DNA of 64,000 nt from Poecilobothrus nobilitatus (lineage: Eukaryota; Arthropoda; Insecta; Diptera; Dolichopodidae), in the NCBI GenBank assembly GCA_947095535.1, contig OX352774.1:211160965-211224964 (forward strand), written 5' to 3'. The position numbers and the translations under genes are program-made. Below are positions 46,931-56,960 of the stretch, one piece after another. How positions within the stretch are numbered: position 1 is the first letter of the stretch; the number at the start of each line of letters is the position of its first letter. The notes beneath the pieces are model-generated. The model had not been told where the DNA came from, made no database searches, and was given only the letters and a program-made list of their open reading frames with translations.

Positions 46931-47591
46931 TTAGTTTTAAATAGCTTATTGAAATAAATCATTAAAGAAACTGAAGCTGAATCAAAATTTGCGACTTAGC
47001 GGATGTCCTATATTTCTTTTAGAAGTGGAAAGGTAAAAAGAAACATGGTGTACCCCATTGTAACCAAATTTGGTACCAAATAACAGAGTCGAAACTACTA
47101 TGGTTTACAGTTTTTTTTTGTTATACAATTTTGCTGATTGAATTTAAACTTTACAAAAACCTTATTTCTTACAAAAAAAGTTCGCTAAATTAATAATGGG
47201 TACGTTCCGTTAAGTTGGCATGTTTTGGCTTTTTGAACTGTCCAAAACAAAATTCCTAACCGAATTATGTCCAATTTTTCTTTTTGAATAGGGTGCTTCA
47301 ATGACTCAATTCAATGACAAATTTTTGCAAAGTTGCGTTAACTCGATCTAGCACTACAAAAAATTAAAATAGAATATTTTGGAAAAGTAATTTTCTTCGT
47401 AATTTTTTTGTAAATACTTAACACAACTTATTTCTCAACAATTAAAATATTATTTTTCTTACATTTCATTTTTCTAAAATTTTCAAAGTAACAAAGATAA
47501 AGGAAAGAATCAAAAAGAAGTAAAGAAGAAGTAAAATTCCTAATCAGTATTTTTATATTTTAATTTTGTACTAATTGGCTTTTTTCATTTT
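46931..47591. other. AT-rich non-coding DNA
   Basis: Contains the short dispersed repeat at 46,991-47,044 and a less AT-biased passage to about 47,110 (GTACCCCATTGTAACCAAAT). The latter may be part of the same unknown element. It ends in a T run abutting element B. Confidence 0.5.
46991..47044 (+). repeat. Short dispersed repeat, copy 2 (unknown family)
   Basis: Matches 315-369 in order and strand (GCGACTTAGCGGATGTCCTA and AGAAGTGGAAAGGTAAAAAG). Because it sits next to the LINE and the DINE-like element, it may be an end of a further, older transposon. Confidence 0.5.
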
Positions 47592-49152
47592 TATACCCGT
47601 ACGATAGGATCGGGTATAATAAAATTACTCCTCCGTTTGTAAAACCTCGAAATAAGCGAGCTAGATATACCATCAAAGGTATGGATCGGATCAGAAAAAA
47701 GTTCTAAGACGATTGAGCAATGTCCGTCCGTCCGTTCGTCCGTTAGCACGCTAACTCAAAAACTAAGAAAGCCAGAATCTTGAAATTTACACAAAATATT
47801 CTGGGAGTAATTTGTAGGTTCTCTATTTTTTTTGGTTGAGTTTGGACCAAAACTTAGGATAGCTCTCGAACACCTAACTTTTAGATCCCGACATTTGTTT
47901 TGAAATAGAGCTATGAAATTTTAACTGCTGATAGATCTCACAAAAATATTAATTTTATTTTTAATAATTTTTTTTGTAGCCCCACCCGTTACAGAGCTAC
48001 AGCTCCCCAAAGGTTCAAAAAAGCTCTATATTTAAATTGTTATAGCACAAGTTGTATAAAGTATATCTTCATTTTGAAAACACCAAACGATTACTACTTT
48101 TATTAGCTTTAAAAGTATATATGCAATAAATATATATTTGAGGCATACGGTGTCTTAATTTACTGTTATGCGAAACTAAAATTTTGCAAAATCCTTTAAC
48201 CTTTCTATCTTCTAAACGGTGACAGAAGTTAGATCTTTGAAAATAAGTATGAGTCATTTCAGAAATTTTTTTTGTATCACTCCCCGTTTAGGAGCTGTAA
48301 GGTGTCAAAAACTGAAAATTTCCTATTTTGAAACACCGGTAACTTGAACACCTGATAAAATTTTTTTCAAGTAATACACAAAAATTAAAGCTTCAACATT
48401 ATACTCTTATTTCTGTTAACAACTTGTTTTAATAATATAGGGTTACTTTATAATTGACGAAAGTGTTACTTGATTTTTTCAAATTTTCTAACAAATTTCT
48501 TTAACGAATTTTTTCCATTTTGTTTTACTCGATAATTTGAAATTGTTTGCTGAAGGAAATGTGAGGATATAATGCGTAGTACAAAAAATGTAAATAAATA
48601 AACAACATAACGGTTGCTTGAAGAATTTATATGATATTGATATACATACATACTTATATAATATCATGTTTATTTACATATCGTATATGTCACTAGTGAA
48701 TGAATGATAAGAGTATAGATGTATATTATATAGCGCCGTATTTACATACATATATGTATTTTATTGTACTTATAAGAAATTATTCTGTCAATGGAATATT
48801 TAAATATAATATAATATAATATTTAAAATTATATTTACTATTTTTACTAAGTAAATTTAATATACATTTACCGCTTAGTATTAAATGGTACTATAGAATA
48901 TTTGAAAAAGTTTTGGATTGATAATCGTTATGTGGAAGGTTAAAATCTGCTTTTGAAGAATATATAAACATATAGTTTGAATATATGTACAACCCATAAT
49001 TCTAGAAATTATAAAATTCACCCAAATTATTTTAAAATACTAAAATATTAAAAAATAATATTGTAAGCAGAGTGACAGGCTGCAAACATACTAACGGTTC
49101 GTACGGGTATGTAAGAGTTGACAAAGGCAACTGTATTCTTCCTCGTTTTTTA
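47592..49152 (+). mobile_element. DINE-1/Helentron-like non-autonomous element, copy B
   Basis: The head ATACCCGTACGA is at 47,593-47,604, again followed by GATCGGGTAT forming a hairpin. The inverted end TCGTACGGGTAT is at 49,099-49,110, then the tail ending TTCTTCCTCGTTTTTT (49,137-49,152). Unlike copy A it keeps the segment 47,660-47,930, with AGCTAGATATACCATCAAAG, GTATGGATCGGATCAG and the GTCC-repeat (near 47,728). That segment also occurs, on the other strand, at the head of element C and proves the three are related. The rest of the body matches copy A almost base for base, with small indels. No protein is encoded; frames inside are chance. The 3' hairpin of copy A is partly lost here. 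Confidence 0.8.
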
Positions 49153-50835
49153 TTTTTTGTGTCCCAATTTATAAATATTCTTATAACATTATCCTTAAAA
49201 ATTACTTTAAATTTTAAAACAAAAATTCTAAGAACATTACAGAAATCAAATTATGTTTTTATGAAAAGACTTTTTTTTTATAAAATGGTATTAAAATACA
49301 TATTTATGGATTAGCCGTTGATAATTATGATATAAAAGATTTTTCTTTTTCACTTTTATAGTAAAGAAATTAAGAGAAGATTTAAAAGGGTTATGATAAA
49401 TAAGCAAAGGGTTATGATAAATAAGATATAAAAAAAAAAAAAAGGGCAGCTTTCAATTTCCTTTTCTGAGAAATCAAATAGAAAATATTTAATTTTATTA
49501 GAAAAGAATGATCAAAAAAAAAAAAAAATGAATGATTTTATGTTCATAGTTTATACTAAGGGTAGACCTGAGCTACCAACCACAAGTAAAAGTAACTTAA
49601 AATATAATTTCAAATTTTTAGCAACCTTCCTGTGAAAAGAAAATTTCTGTCCCCAATTAACAATTGTAAAGTAATAATGATAAATTGCACAATACATTTA
49701 GGAAAAAACAGGAAAATTCGGTTTGTGGATTGTAAAAGAGATAAGCTTATAAGGTTCCCAGTATAAATTGTATTTGCCAATAAAAGGTTTAATATCCTAT
49801 TATTGTTTGTTAATATATAGATGAAATCCAAAATAAAAAAAAAGTTATTTTAAATAATAATTTATTTTTGCTTCTTATGTTTACGTTTAAAACACCAAAA
49901 TTGTTGAGTTGAGTTGAAATATTTTTTGCTGTATTAAAATTTTATGGTTCTTTGTTTTGTTTACACCAAACAAATGAAATAGTTAAAAATAGAAATGAAA
50001 AAAAAAGGACTAAAAATAGTGAAAAAAATTAAAATACTTGAATTGAGAAATAAATATAATTCATTACTTTATTATACTTCTTTTAACACAAATTGAATCT
50101 TAAAACTCAATTAAATAGAATATATAAATGTCAATTATTGTGATATTTGTCAATTTATGTTGCAAAAACAGAAAGAACTAAATTCATTGATTCAGTACAA
50201 TTTTTACTTTCTTAATTAGAGAAAAAATTGCAGTCAAAAAGGATATTTCTTTTTTTTTCTTCTTATTTTTCATTTCTTTTTGTTGCATTATTTTAGCAAT
50301 AGAAAAAGCGCAAATTAAAGAATTTATTGATGTAATTGAGAATTTTGAAAGAAAGAAAAAGAAAATTAATTAGCAATTAATTAGCAATTAAAAAGTGAAA
50401 ATCTTGTTGACCGATCAAAAAGTTGATTGGTAGTTGGAAAAAAAATTAAAAAATTTCTTTAAAAATAAATTTCTATCAATATGTTTTGTGTAATTTTTTT
50501 TTTTTCAGTTAATAACTATTTTAATTTTTGAAATTGAATTTGTATCTTAATTGTTATTTATATTTCTTCTATATATAAGAAGAATTTCGAAATAATTCTA
50601 TTAATGAGAATATATAATATAAAAAAAATTTTAATTATCATAATGAATTACTTATACTGTATATGAGAACTTTATAAGACATTTTATAATTGCTTTCATA
50701 CATTCATTATTAAGTCGTGTTTTTTTTTTGTGATTTTATTTAAAGGATTTTTATTTAGCTGTACATGGATTATATTATATATATAATTACTATTTATACT
50801 ATTGGATTATTAAATACAGGAATAATAGTATAATT
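49153..50835. other. AT-rich non-coding DNA
   Basis: No gene is recognised. A runs are at 49,430-49,443 and 49,515-49,528, and ATTAGCAATTA is directly repeated near 50,370-50,388. Confidence 0.55.
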
Positions 50836-50949
50836 AAAAACGAGGAAGAGTGCAGTAGAGTAGACTGTGTCAACTTTGGGATACCCGTATGAACGTAATA
50901 TATCCTGTTTCTATAAAACTTGATCATCTTTTAAAAACATTCAGAGTTT

Positions 50950-51510
50950 TAGTACCGAACTACAGAGATATATTTATGTAAATTGTGGAGTTGTATGATA
51001 GCTACCCGAATCTATTGCGCCTAGCTTCATTAAGTTCCAAGAAATGCAAAAAGCCTGAACCGGCTGCTTTAGATCATTCAAATTTTACAAAAGTTTTTGG
51101 CATACAACTCGACACTTTTTCACTAAATTTCAGATAGCTAGCTTCAATAGACACTGAGTTATTTTCATTTAGCAATCTAGGTATCTGAAATTTTGCAAAT
51201 GATGATCGAGTTTTATGGCAACAACTTCTGTAAAATTTTGTTGTGATGATATGACAGGTTCGGATAGTTGCCATACAACTTCTCTTTTTAAATGAAAATA
51301 ACTCAGTGTCTATTGAAGCTAGCTATCTGAAATTTAGTGAAAAAGTGTCGAGTTGTATGCCAAAAACTTTTGTAAAATTTGAATGATCTAAAGCAGCCGG
51401 TTCAGGCTTTTTGCATTTCTTGGAACTTAATGAAGCTAGGCGCAATAGATTCGGGTAGCTATCATACAACTCCACAATTTACATAAATATATCTCTGTAG
51501 TTCGGTACTA
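50950..51510. repeat. Perfect 222-bp inverted repeat with 117-bp spacer
   Basis: The left arm 50,950-51,171 and right arm 51,289-51,510 are exact reverse complements by base-by-base reading. The left arm starts TAGTACCGAACTACAGAG; the right arm ends with its complement CTCTGTAGTTCGGTACTA. The spacer (51,172-51,288) continues in the orientation of the right arm: it carries the inverted form of the core module (AGTTTTATGGCAACAACTTC). The structure therefore looks like an inverted duplication of one module group inside element C. The absence of any mismatch implies a recent event, gene conversion or an assembly artefact. Confidence 0.9.
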
Positions 51511-51541
51511 TTATTCAATAATAGACACTGGGTTATTTCCA

Positions 51542-52156
51542 TTTAAAGAAAGAAGTTGTATGGCAGCTACTCGAACCCGGCGGCCGAAAATGCTGGAGTT
51601 AAATAGCAAAACTAACAATTTTGTAAAAGTGACGTAAAAAAAATTGCAGCCTCCTAACTCCTTTATTTTTTGAGTTATCGTGCGGACGGACACTGAGTTA
51701 TTTTCATTTAAAAAGAGAAGTTGTATGGCAGCTACCCGAACCCGTCACACCACCACAACCAAATTTTGCAGAAGTTGTTGCCATAAAACTTGATCATCAT
51801 TCGCAAAATTGCAGATACCTAGATTGAACAGAAACTGGGTTATTTCCATTTAAAGAAAGACGTTGTATGGCAGCTATTCGAACCCGGCGGCCGACAATGC
51901 TGGAGGTAAATAGCAAAACTAACAATTTTACAAAAGTAACGTAAAAAATTTTCAGCCTCCTAGCTCCTCTATTTTTTGAGTTATAGTGCGGACGGACACT
52001 GAGTTCTTTCATTTAAAAAGAGATTTTGTATGGCAGCTACCCGAACCCGTCACACTACCACAACCAAATTTTGCAGAAGTTGTTGCCATAAAACTTGATC
52101 ATCATTTGCAAGATTTCAGACGCCTAGCTTTATTAACTTCCAAGAGGTGCAAGAAG
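51542..52156. repeat. Tandem duplication, period about 308 bp, inside element C
   Basis: The block starting TTTAAAGAAAGA at 51,542 is repeated from 51,849. Each copy runs through TTGTATGGCAGCTA, CGAACCCGGCGGCCGA, AATAGCAAAACTAACAATTT, a GTGCGGACGGACACTGAGTT junction and the AACCAAATTTTGCAGAAGTT phrase. A third partial copy starts near 52,670. Copies differ by scattered substitutions. Confidence 0.7.
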
Positions 52157-52660
52157 CCTGAACCGGCTGTTCTAGGCCAAACAAATTTTACAAAAGTTGT
52201 TGGCATATAACTCGACACTTCTTTACTAAATTTCAAATTCCTAGCTTCAATAAACACTGAGTTATTCTCATTTAACCGGATAAGTTGTATGGCAGCTACC
52301 AGAACCAGCCGCACCACCACAACCAAATTTTACAAAAGTTGTTGCCATAAAACTTGATCATTATTTGCAAAATTTCAGACGCCTAGCTTCAATAGGTTCC
52401 AAGAGGTGCAAGAAGTCTGAACCGGCTGCTCTAGACCAACCAAATTTTATAAAAGTTGTTGGCATGTAACTCGACACCTCTTTACTAAATTTCAGATTCC
52501 TAGCTTCAATAAACACTGAGTTATTCTCATTTAAACGGAGAAGTTGTATGGCAGCTACCCGAACCCGCTGCACCAGCACAACCAAATTTTACAGAAGTTG
52601 TTACCATAAAACTTGATCATCATTTGCAAAATTTCAGAAACCTAGCTTGAATAGATACTG
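52138..52660. repeat. Tandem duplication, period about 259 bp, inside element C
   Basis: CAAGAGGTGCAAGAAG at 52,141 recurs at 52,400. Each unit continues with TGAACCGGCTG, AACTCGACAC, TTTACTAAATTTCA, ACACTGAGTTATTCTCATTT and TTGTATGGCAGCTACC. The left arm of the perfect inverted repeat carries a diverged version of the same unit (CCTGAACCGGCTGCTTTAGA). Confidence 0.7.
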
Positions 52661-52970
52661 AGTTATTTCTATATAAAGATAGAAGTTGTATGGCAGCTAC
52701 TCGAACCCGCCGACCGAAAATGTTGGATTTAAATAGCAAAACTAACAATTTTGCAAAAGTGACGTAAAAAAAATTTCAGCCCCCTAGCTCCTTTATTTTT
52801 TGAGTTATCGTGCGGACGGACGGACGGACGTACATGGCTTAATCGACTCAGAATTCGATTCTGAGCCGATCCATACCTTTGACACTATATCTAGCTCGAC
52901 TCCTTTAAGGTGTCACAAACGTAATGGCAAATTTATTATACCCTTGAACATAGTTCATACGGGTATAATA

Positions 52971-55900
52971 AAGTTTCATTTCATTGTGGCAAAGATTTTA
53001 TTTCGTTCATTGCAAATAACAGACAAAAAAAAATACACCAATAAATTTAATGTTATAAAAGATTTCACTATAATTTATTTTTTACATAGGTTTTGAAATT
53101 ACTATGTAGTTCCTTTTATATATTACTATGTGTATTCTCCTTGTTTATATCCGTTGCATTTTCGTTTATCTGTTCATAGCTTACACAGTTATTTTTTCTT
53201 CTGTTTAACGTATTTATTGTGTAAATGGCGGCTTTATTAAATTTGATATACTATATAAAAACAATTTAAAATTTAATTTATTACCATTTTTAATTTTAAT
53301 TAACAAACCTCTGTAGTAGATTAAAAAAAAAAAAAAAACAACTCTTTTAATAAACAACGCCTTTTAATATGCAATTAAAAAACTAATCCAGATTAATAAT
53401 TAATTAATCATTATAAATATAATCTTTTTACAACCAATCACAAGTTTGGCACTTTTTTATTACTGAATAAAAAAAAAAAAAAACATAAATAAATAATAAT
53501 AATTGTTAATAATTAAAATAACATTAACAAATAAATAAAATTATATGATAATAAGCTTTAATCGTTATTTTAATTTTATCTTATGAATTATAATAAAAAA
53601 CAAAAACTTACATATATATAAAAGATTTAAAACATGGGATAATAAAATAAATAAAAAAAAAAAAAAACAAAAATAAAAAGAATAAAAAGGATATTTAGTA
53701 AAATTGTCGGAAGAAATAAACAAGTAAATTCCTAAAGACCTGTCACAATTAACACCACATTTATGTACAATATGTGATTTTCTAAACTCTTATTTCTATC
53801 TCTTTTTCACTTTTATATCATATTGATTTAATGTTTTTTTAGAGAGAAAAAAAAAAAGTTTATTATAATGATCCTTTAATAAAATTCCACAAGATAAATC
53901 ACCATTTAAATAATATTATATGAATTATTTGACAAAAATGTAAATATAAATTCATTAGATTACCGGTTAAAGTTCGTTAAAAGAGTGTTTGTTTCAACAA
54001 TTATTGTAACTGTCTGCTTAACATTATGTGACCATTAAACTTACGATATGAGATATGATATTATTTTTACTTCTTGTGAAGCTTAGATGTTTTTCCTACC
54101 ATCTTATTATAGAATTAAGGAATTATATTATTATAATATATTTACAGTTCTAAGCTCTTAATTTTCCGGGCATAGATCTTCTAAGCAAATATTTTAATAA
54201 TTATTAAAACTGAATCATATCGCAAATTCTGTAAATTTTTAAAAATAATAGTATGTCATAAGGGAAGTTGAACTATAGAACTTTTCGAACAGAAGAATTT
54301 AAAATCAGAGAAAGCCAATATTTGTTGTTTTTCAAAAGTTAAGAAAAATATGTTAGCTAAAAAAACTTAGAACTTTCAATAAAACTTTTAGAGAGTGGGA
54401 ATGTTTTTTTCTGTTATCACTCTGTTCTGTTGCAATTACAAACTTCTGTTATTACAAACTATCTTAGTAATAACATAAACTCAATAATTTCATTATAAAA
54501 CACTAATAGATCCTGTAAAATATGAGACTTTGTGATATGTCATTTTATCATGTGACTTATTTTCATTATGGAATTTCACAATTAGTTTCACATGTGTGAA
54601 AAAATGTTATAATAATAAAGTCATTTCTTATCGTCATTGTACTAAATTAAAAATGTTTGGTTCTTTGTCTATCACATACTATACATAAATTTTGCAGAAT
54701 ATATTCTCTTAATTAAATAAGAATGGACTTAACAAGGATAATATATGTGTAACTGTTTAATGCGTGAGAATAACATAAATGTCCATTGTTTTTTTTCTGT
54801 GTGTTTTGTATACAAATTACTTCGTGACACGCGATCACAATTAACCTGAATTAAAAAAAAAAAAAAAAAAAGGAAAAAAACAAAAAAAACGATTGAAACT
54901 AAAATATGTAGTTAAATTTTAAAAGTTTTAAATGCAAAAAATGATTTTTTTTTTTTTTTTAGTTTAATTGCGGATATAAAAAAAAAGATAAAAATAGAAG
55001 AATTTATTTATAATATTTTGTTCCAATTTTTGTTATATCCTTGCGGTCATCACCATCATCACATGGTAATTTATTTAATTTTTCGTTATTGAAAATGTAA
55101 AAGTTTTAAATAAACGTGTGTTCGATTTACAAAAGAGCATCTACAGTCCCTAAAGAGATCAATTTAGTATGGTTGAGAGTTTTGTTCTTTATGCCTTTTA
55201 AATTGTATTACAATTTATTTTACGTACATTTGAATAGTTATAGTATTCAAATTGTATTCGTTATTTTGTTTGAGGCGGCAATGAGCACGTCTCAGTTGTT
55301 GTTCAATTTAAATTCGTTGCATATACAAATTTGTACATTCTGTTTTTTTTTTGATATTATCTAGTGTAATTATTGACGTTTAAATAACAGAAAAAGACTT
55401 TTAAATAACAGAAAAAATAAATGTAATAGCAGTTGCTATTTTTTGTCAATATTGCTTCGTTATGCAATAATGCTTAAACTTATAATCTTTATATTTTTAA
55501 AGATTTTTGAAATAGTGTTGAGTTAAACTCTCCCGAAAATATAAAAAAAACATGATTAGAAAAAGGATAAACAAAATAAAAAACAAATGTGTATTTAGAA
55601 GTTTACACTAAAACGGCCATGACAGTGATAAATAAAAAGCAAGAAAATAAATCAAGCTAATAAATCTTACTACTTTTCTAAGTGTTACAGATTCCCTTAG
55701 TTTTAAAAAAAAAAAACAAAGTATTAATTTAAGAAAGCTTGCTGCTGCGATAAATATAACTTGCCTGAACAGGAAGATAGACATAACAAAAATGAAATAG
55801 TTCTGATTTCGATAATTTTATGTTCAAAATTTTAGGTCTGTATATAAAAAAATAAAAGGATTAAAAGCATGGAAAGTTACGTGGTGAAATACGTGAATTG

Positions 55901-56559
55901 TAAATGTGAAAAACGTTTTGTTGAAAATTTATAAAAATTCATAACCTAACAGAGGATTTCCTTGTTGTTTTTTGATATGTAAAGGAAAGGATAAAAAAAA
56001 AAATACTGGACATAAAAAAGAATACGAAAATTGATTTTATATTTTATTGTGTAGGTATTTTATAGTTACTGTTATCCTTTTTTTATCCATGATTTTAAAT
56101 AAAATATTTACTGAAATGTGTGCGAGTTGTCCACCTACGTTATAGTGATTGCTATGGTGTAATAATTGAATATTTAACATTTTTTATTTTACAGGATAAT
56201 TGTAGTTATTTAAAATATAGTTTAGTTTTTTTTTTCTTATTCGTTTTATATGTTTTGCATTTAGATATTAAGGTAAAAAAATTTGTTTTACCTGTACAGA
56301 TTTAAACTATGAATAGGAATTTATTTATAAAACAAAAAATTAAGTGATAATTGAAAACATATTTGTTGATTATAGGATTTAAATGTTTGGTGTTAAAATT
56401 TTATTGAAAAATTTAATAAATTTTGAAATGATATTAAAAAAAAAAATAAATAAATTCAATTGATATGACGATTTAAAATGAGCTCTTAATTTATTAACAA
56501 TCCGTTTTAGGAATATGGAAATTATTTTTATTTAGAAAGAAAGAATCACGTTATGCGAT
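52971..56559. other. AT-rich non-coding DNA
   Basis: 3.6 kb without a recognisable gene. It has an 18-bp A run at 54,851-54,868 and a T run near 54,945-54,960. CATCACCATCATCACATGG at 55,048-55,066 is slightly less biased. The frames 55,116-55,364 and 56,120-56,305 carry no motif. Confidence 0.55.
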
Positions 56560-56960
56560 ACTATTGCTTGGCAAACCAGAAAACCCTATTTTTCAGTAAT
56601 ATAATATTTAATATTACCGTCGCATGTGAAACCGAAATATTCCGTAAAAATAGTCAGATTATAACATCAATTCGAAAATTCGAAAATCAGTTCTAAATGT
56701 TGTTTATCTTGTTTATATAGATTAAAATACCTGACCGTATTAATCGCGTTGTAGTCAAGTCACCGGGATTCTAGGTCGTCCTTAATATCTATATAAGTTT
56801 TATATTGTAATAGCTTATATTGTAAAAATTATATTCTCTAAAATAAATAAAATAAATAATTCTTGTATAAGATAACAGATGGTGCACAAATATAACATTT
56901 GTGTTTTATAATCTTATACAATAGCTACAGCCGAATAATCAAAAGCTTAGTAAAAACAAT
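56560..56960 (+). repeat. Possible second tRNA-derived SINE family, copy 2
   Basis: It has a leading fragment 56,560-56,625 (AACCCTA...CAGTA...AATATTACC). A tRNA-like patch lies near 56,740-56,785 (TATTAATCGCGTTGTAGTCA, then ACCGGGATTCTAGGTCGTCC, an eroded box B). The tail module at 56,866-56,955 (ATAAGATAACAGATGGTGCA, TAATCTTATACAATAG) matches the 29.3-kb copy. The repeated leading block in front of the tRNA-like patch may mean that two partial copies are joined. Both ends are uncertain. Confidence 0.35.

Larger units (their letters stand above)
50836..52970 (-). mobile_element. DINE-1/Helentron-like element C with tandem modules
   Basis: Oriented on the - strand. The head ATACCCGTATGAAC lies at 52,953-52,966 and its exact 14-bp inverted end at 50,881-50,894. 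The outer tail reads CTTCCTCGTTTTT (50,836-50,848), the same as copies A and B. Behind the head come GAGCTAGATATAGTGTCAAA, GTATGGATCGGCTCAG, a GTCC tandem run and ACTCAAAAAATAAAGGAGCT, homologous to the head of copy B. The core is made of repeated modules instead of the A/B body; the phrase GTTGTATGGCAGCTA recurs about seven times. Most open frames here (51,074-52,585, both strands) are translations of these modules. A perfect 222-bp inverted repeat lies at the tail side. No Rep/helicase gene is present, so the element is non-autonomous. Confidence 0.8.

Noticed and set aside
51074..52585. Series of 60-75-residue frames on both strands with shared peptide phrases
   Set aside because: The similarity between them only reflects the tandem modules of the non-coding element C.
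55116..55364. 82-residue + strand frame
   Set aside because: No recognisable domain; hydrophobic low-complexity composition typical of AT-rich translation.
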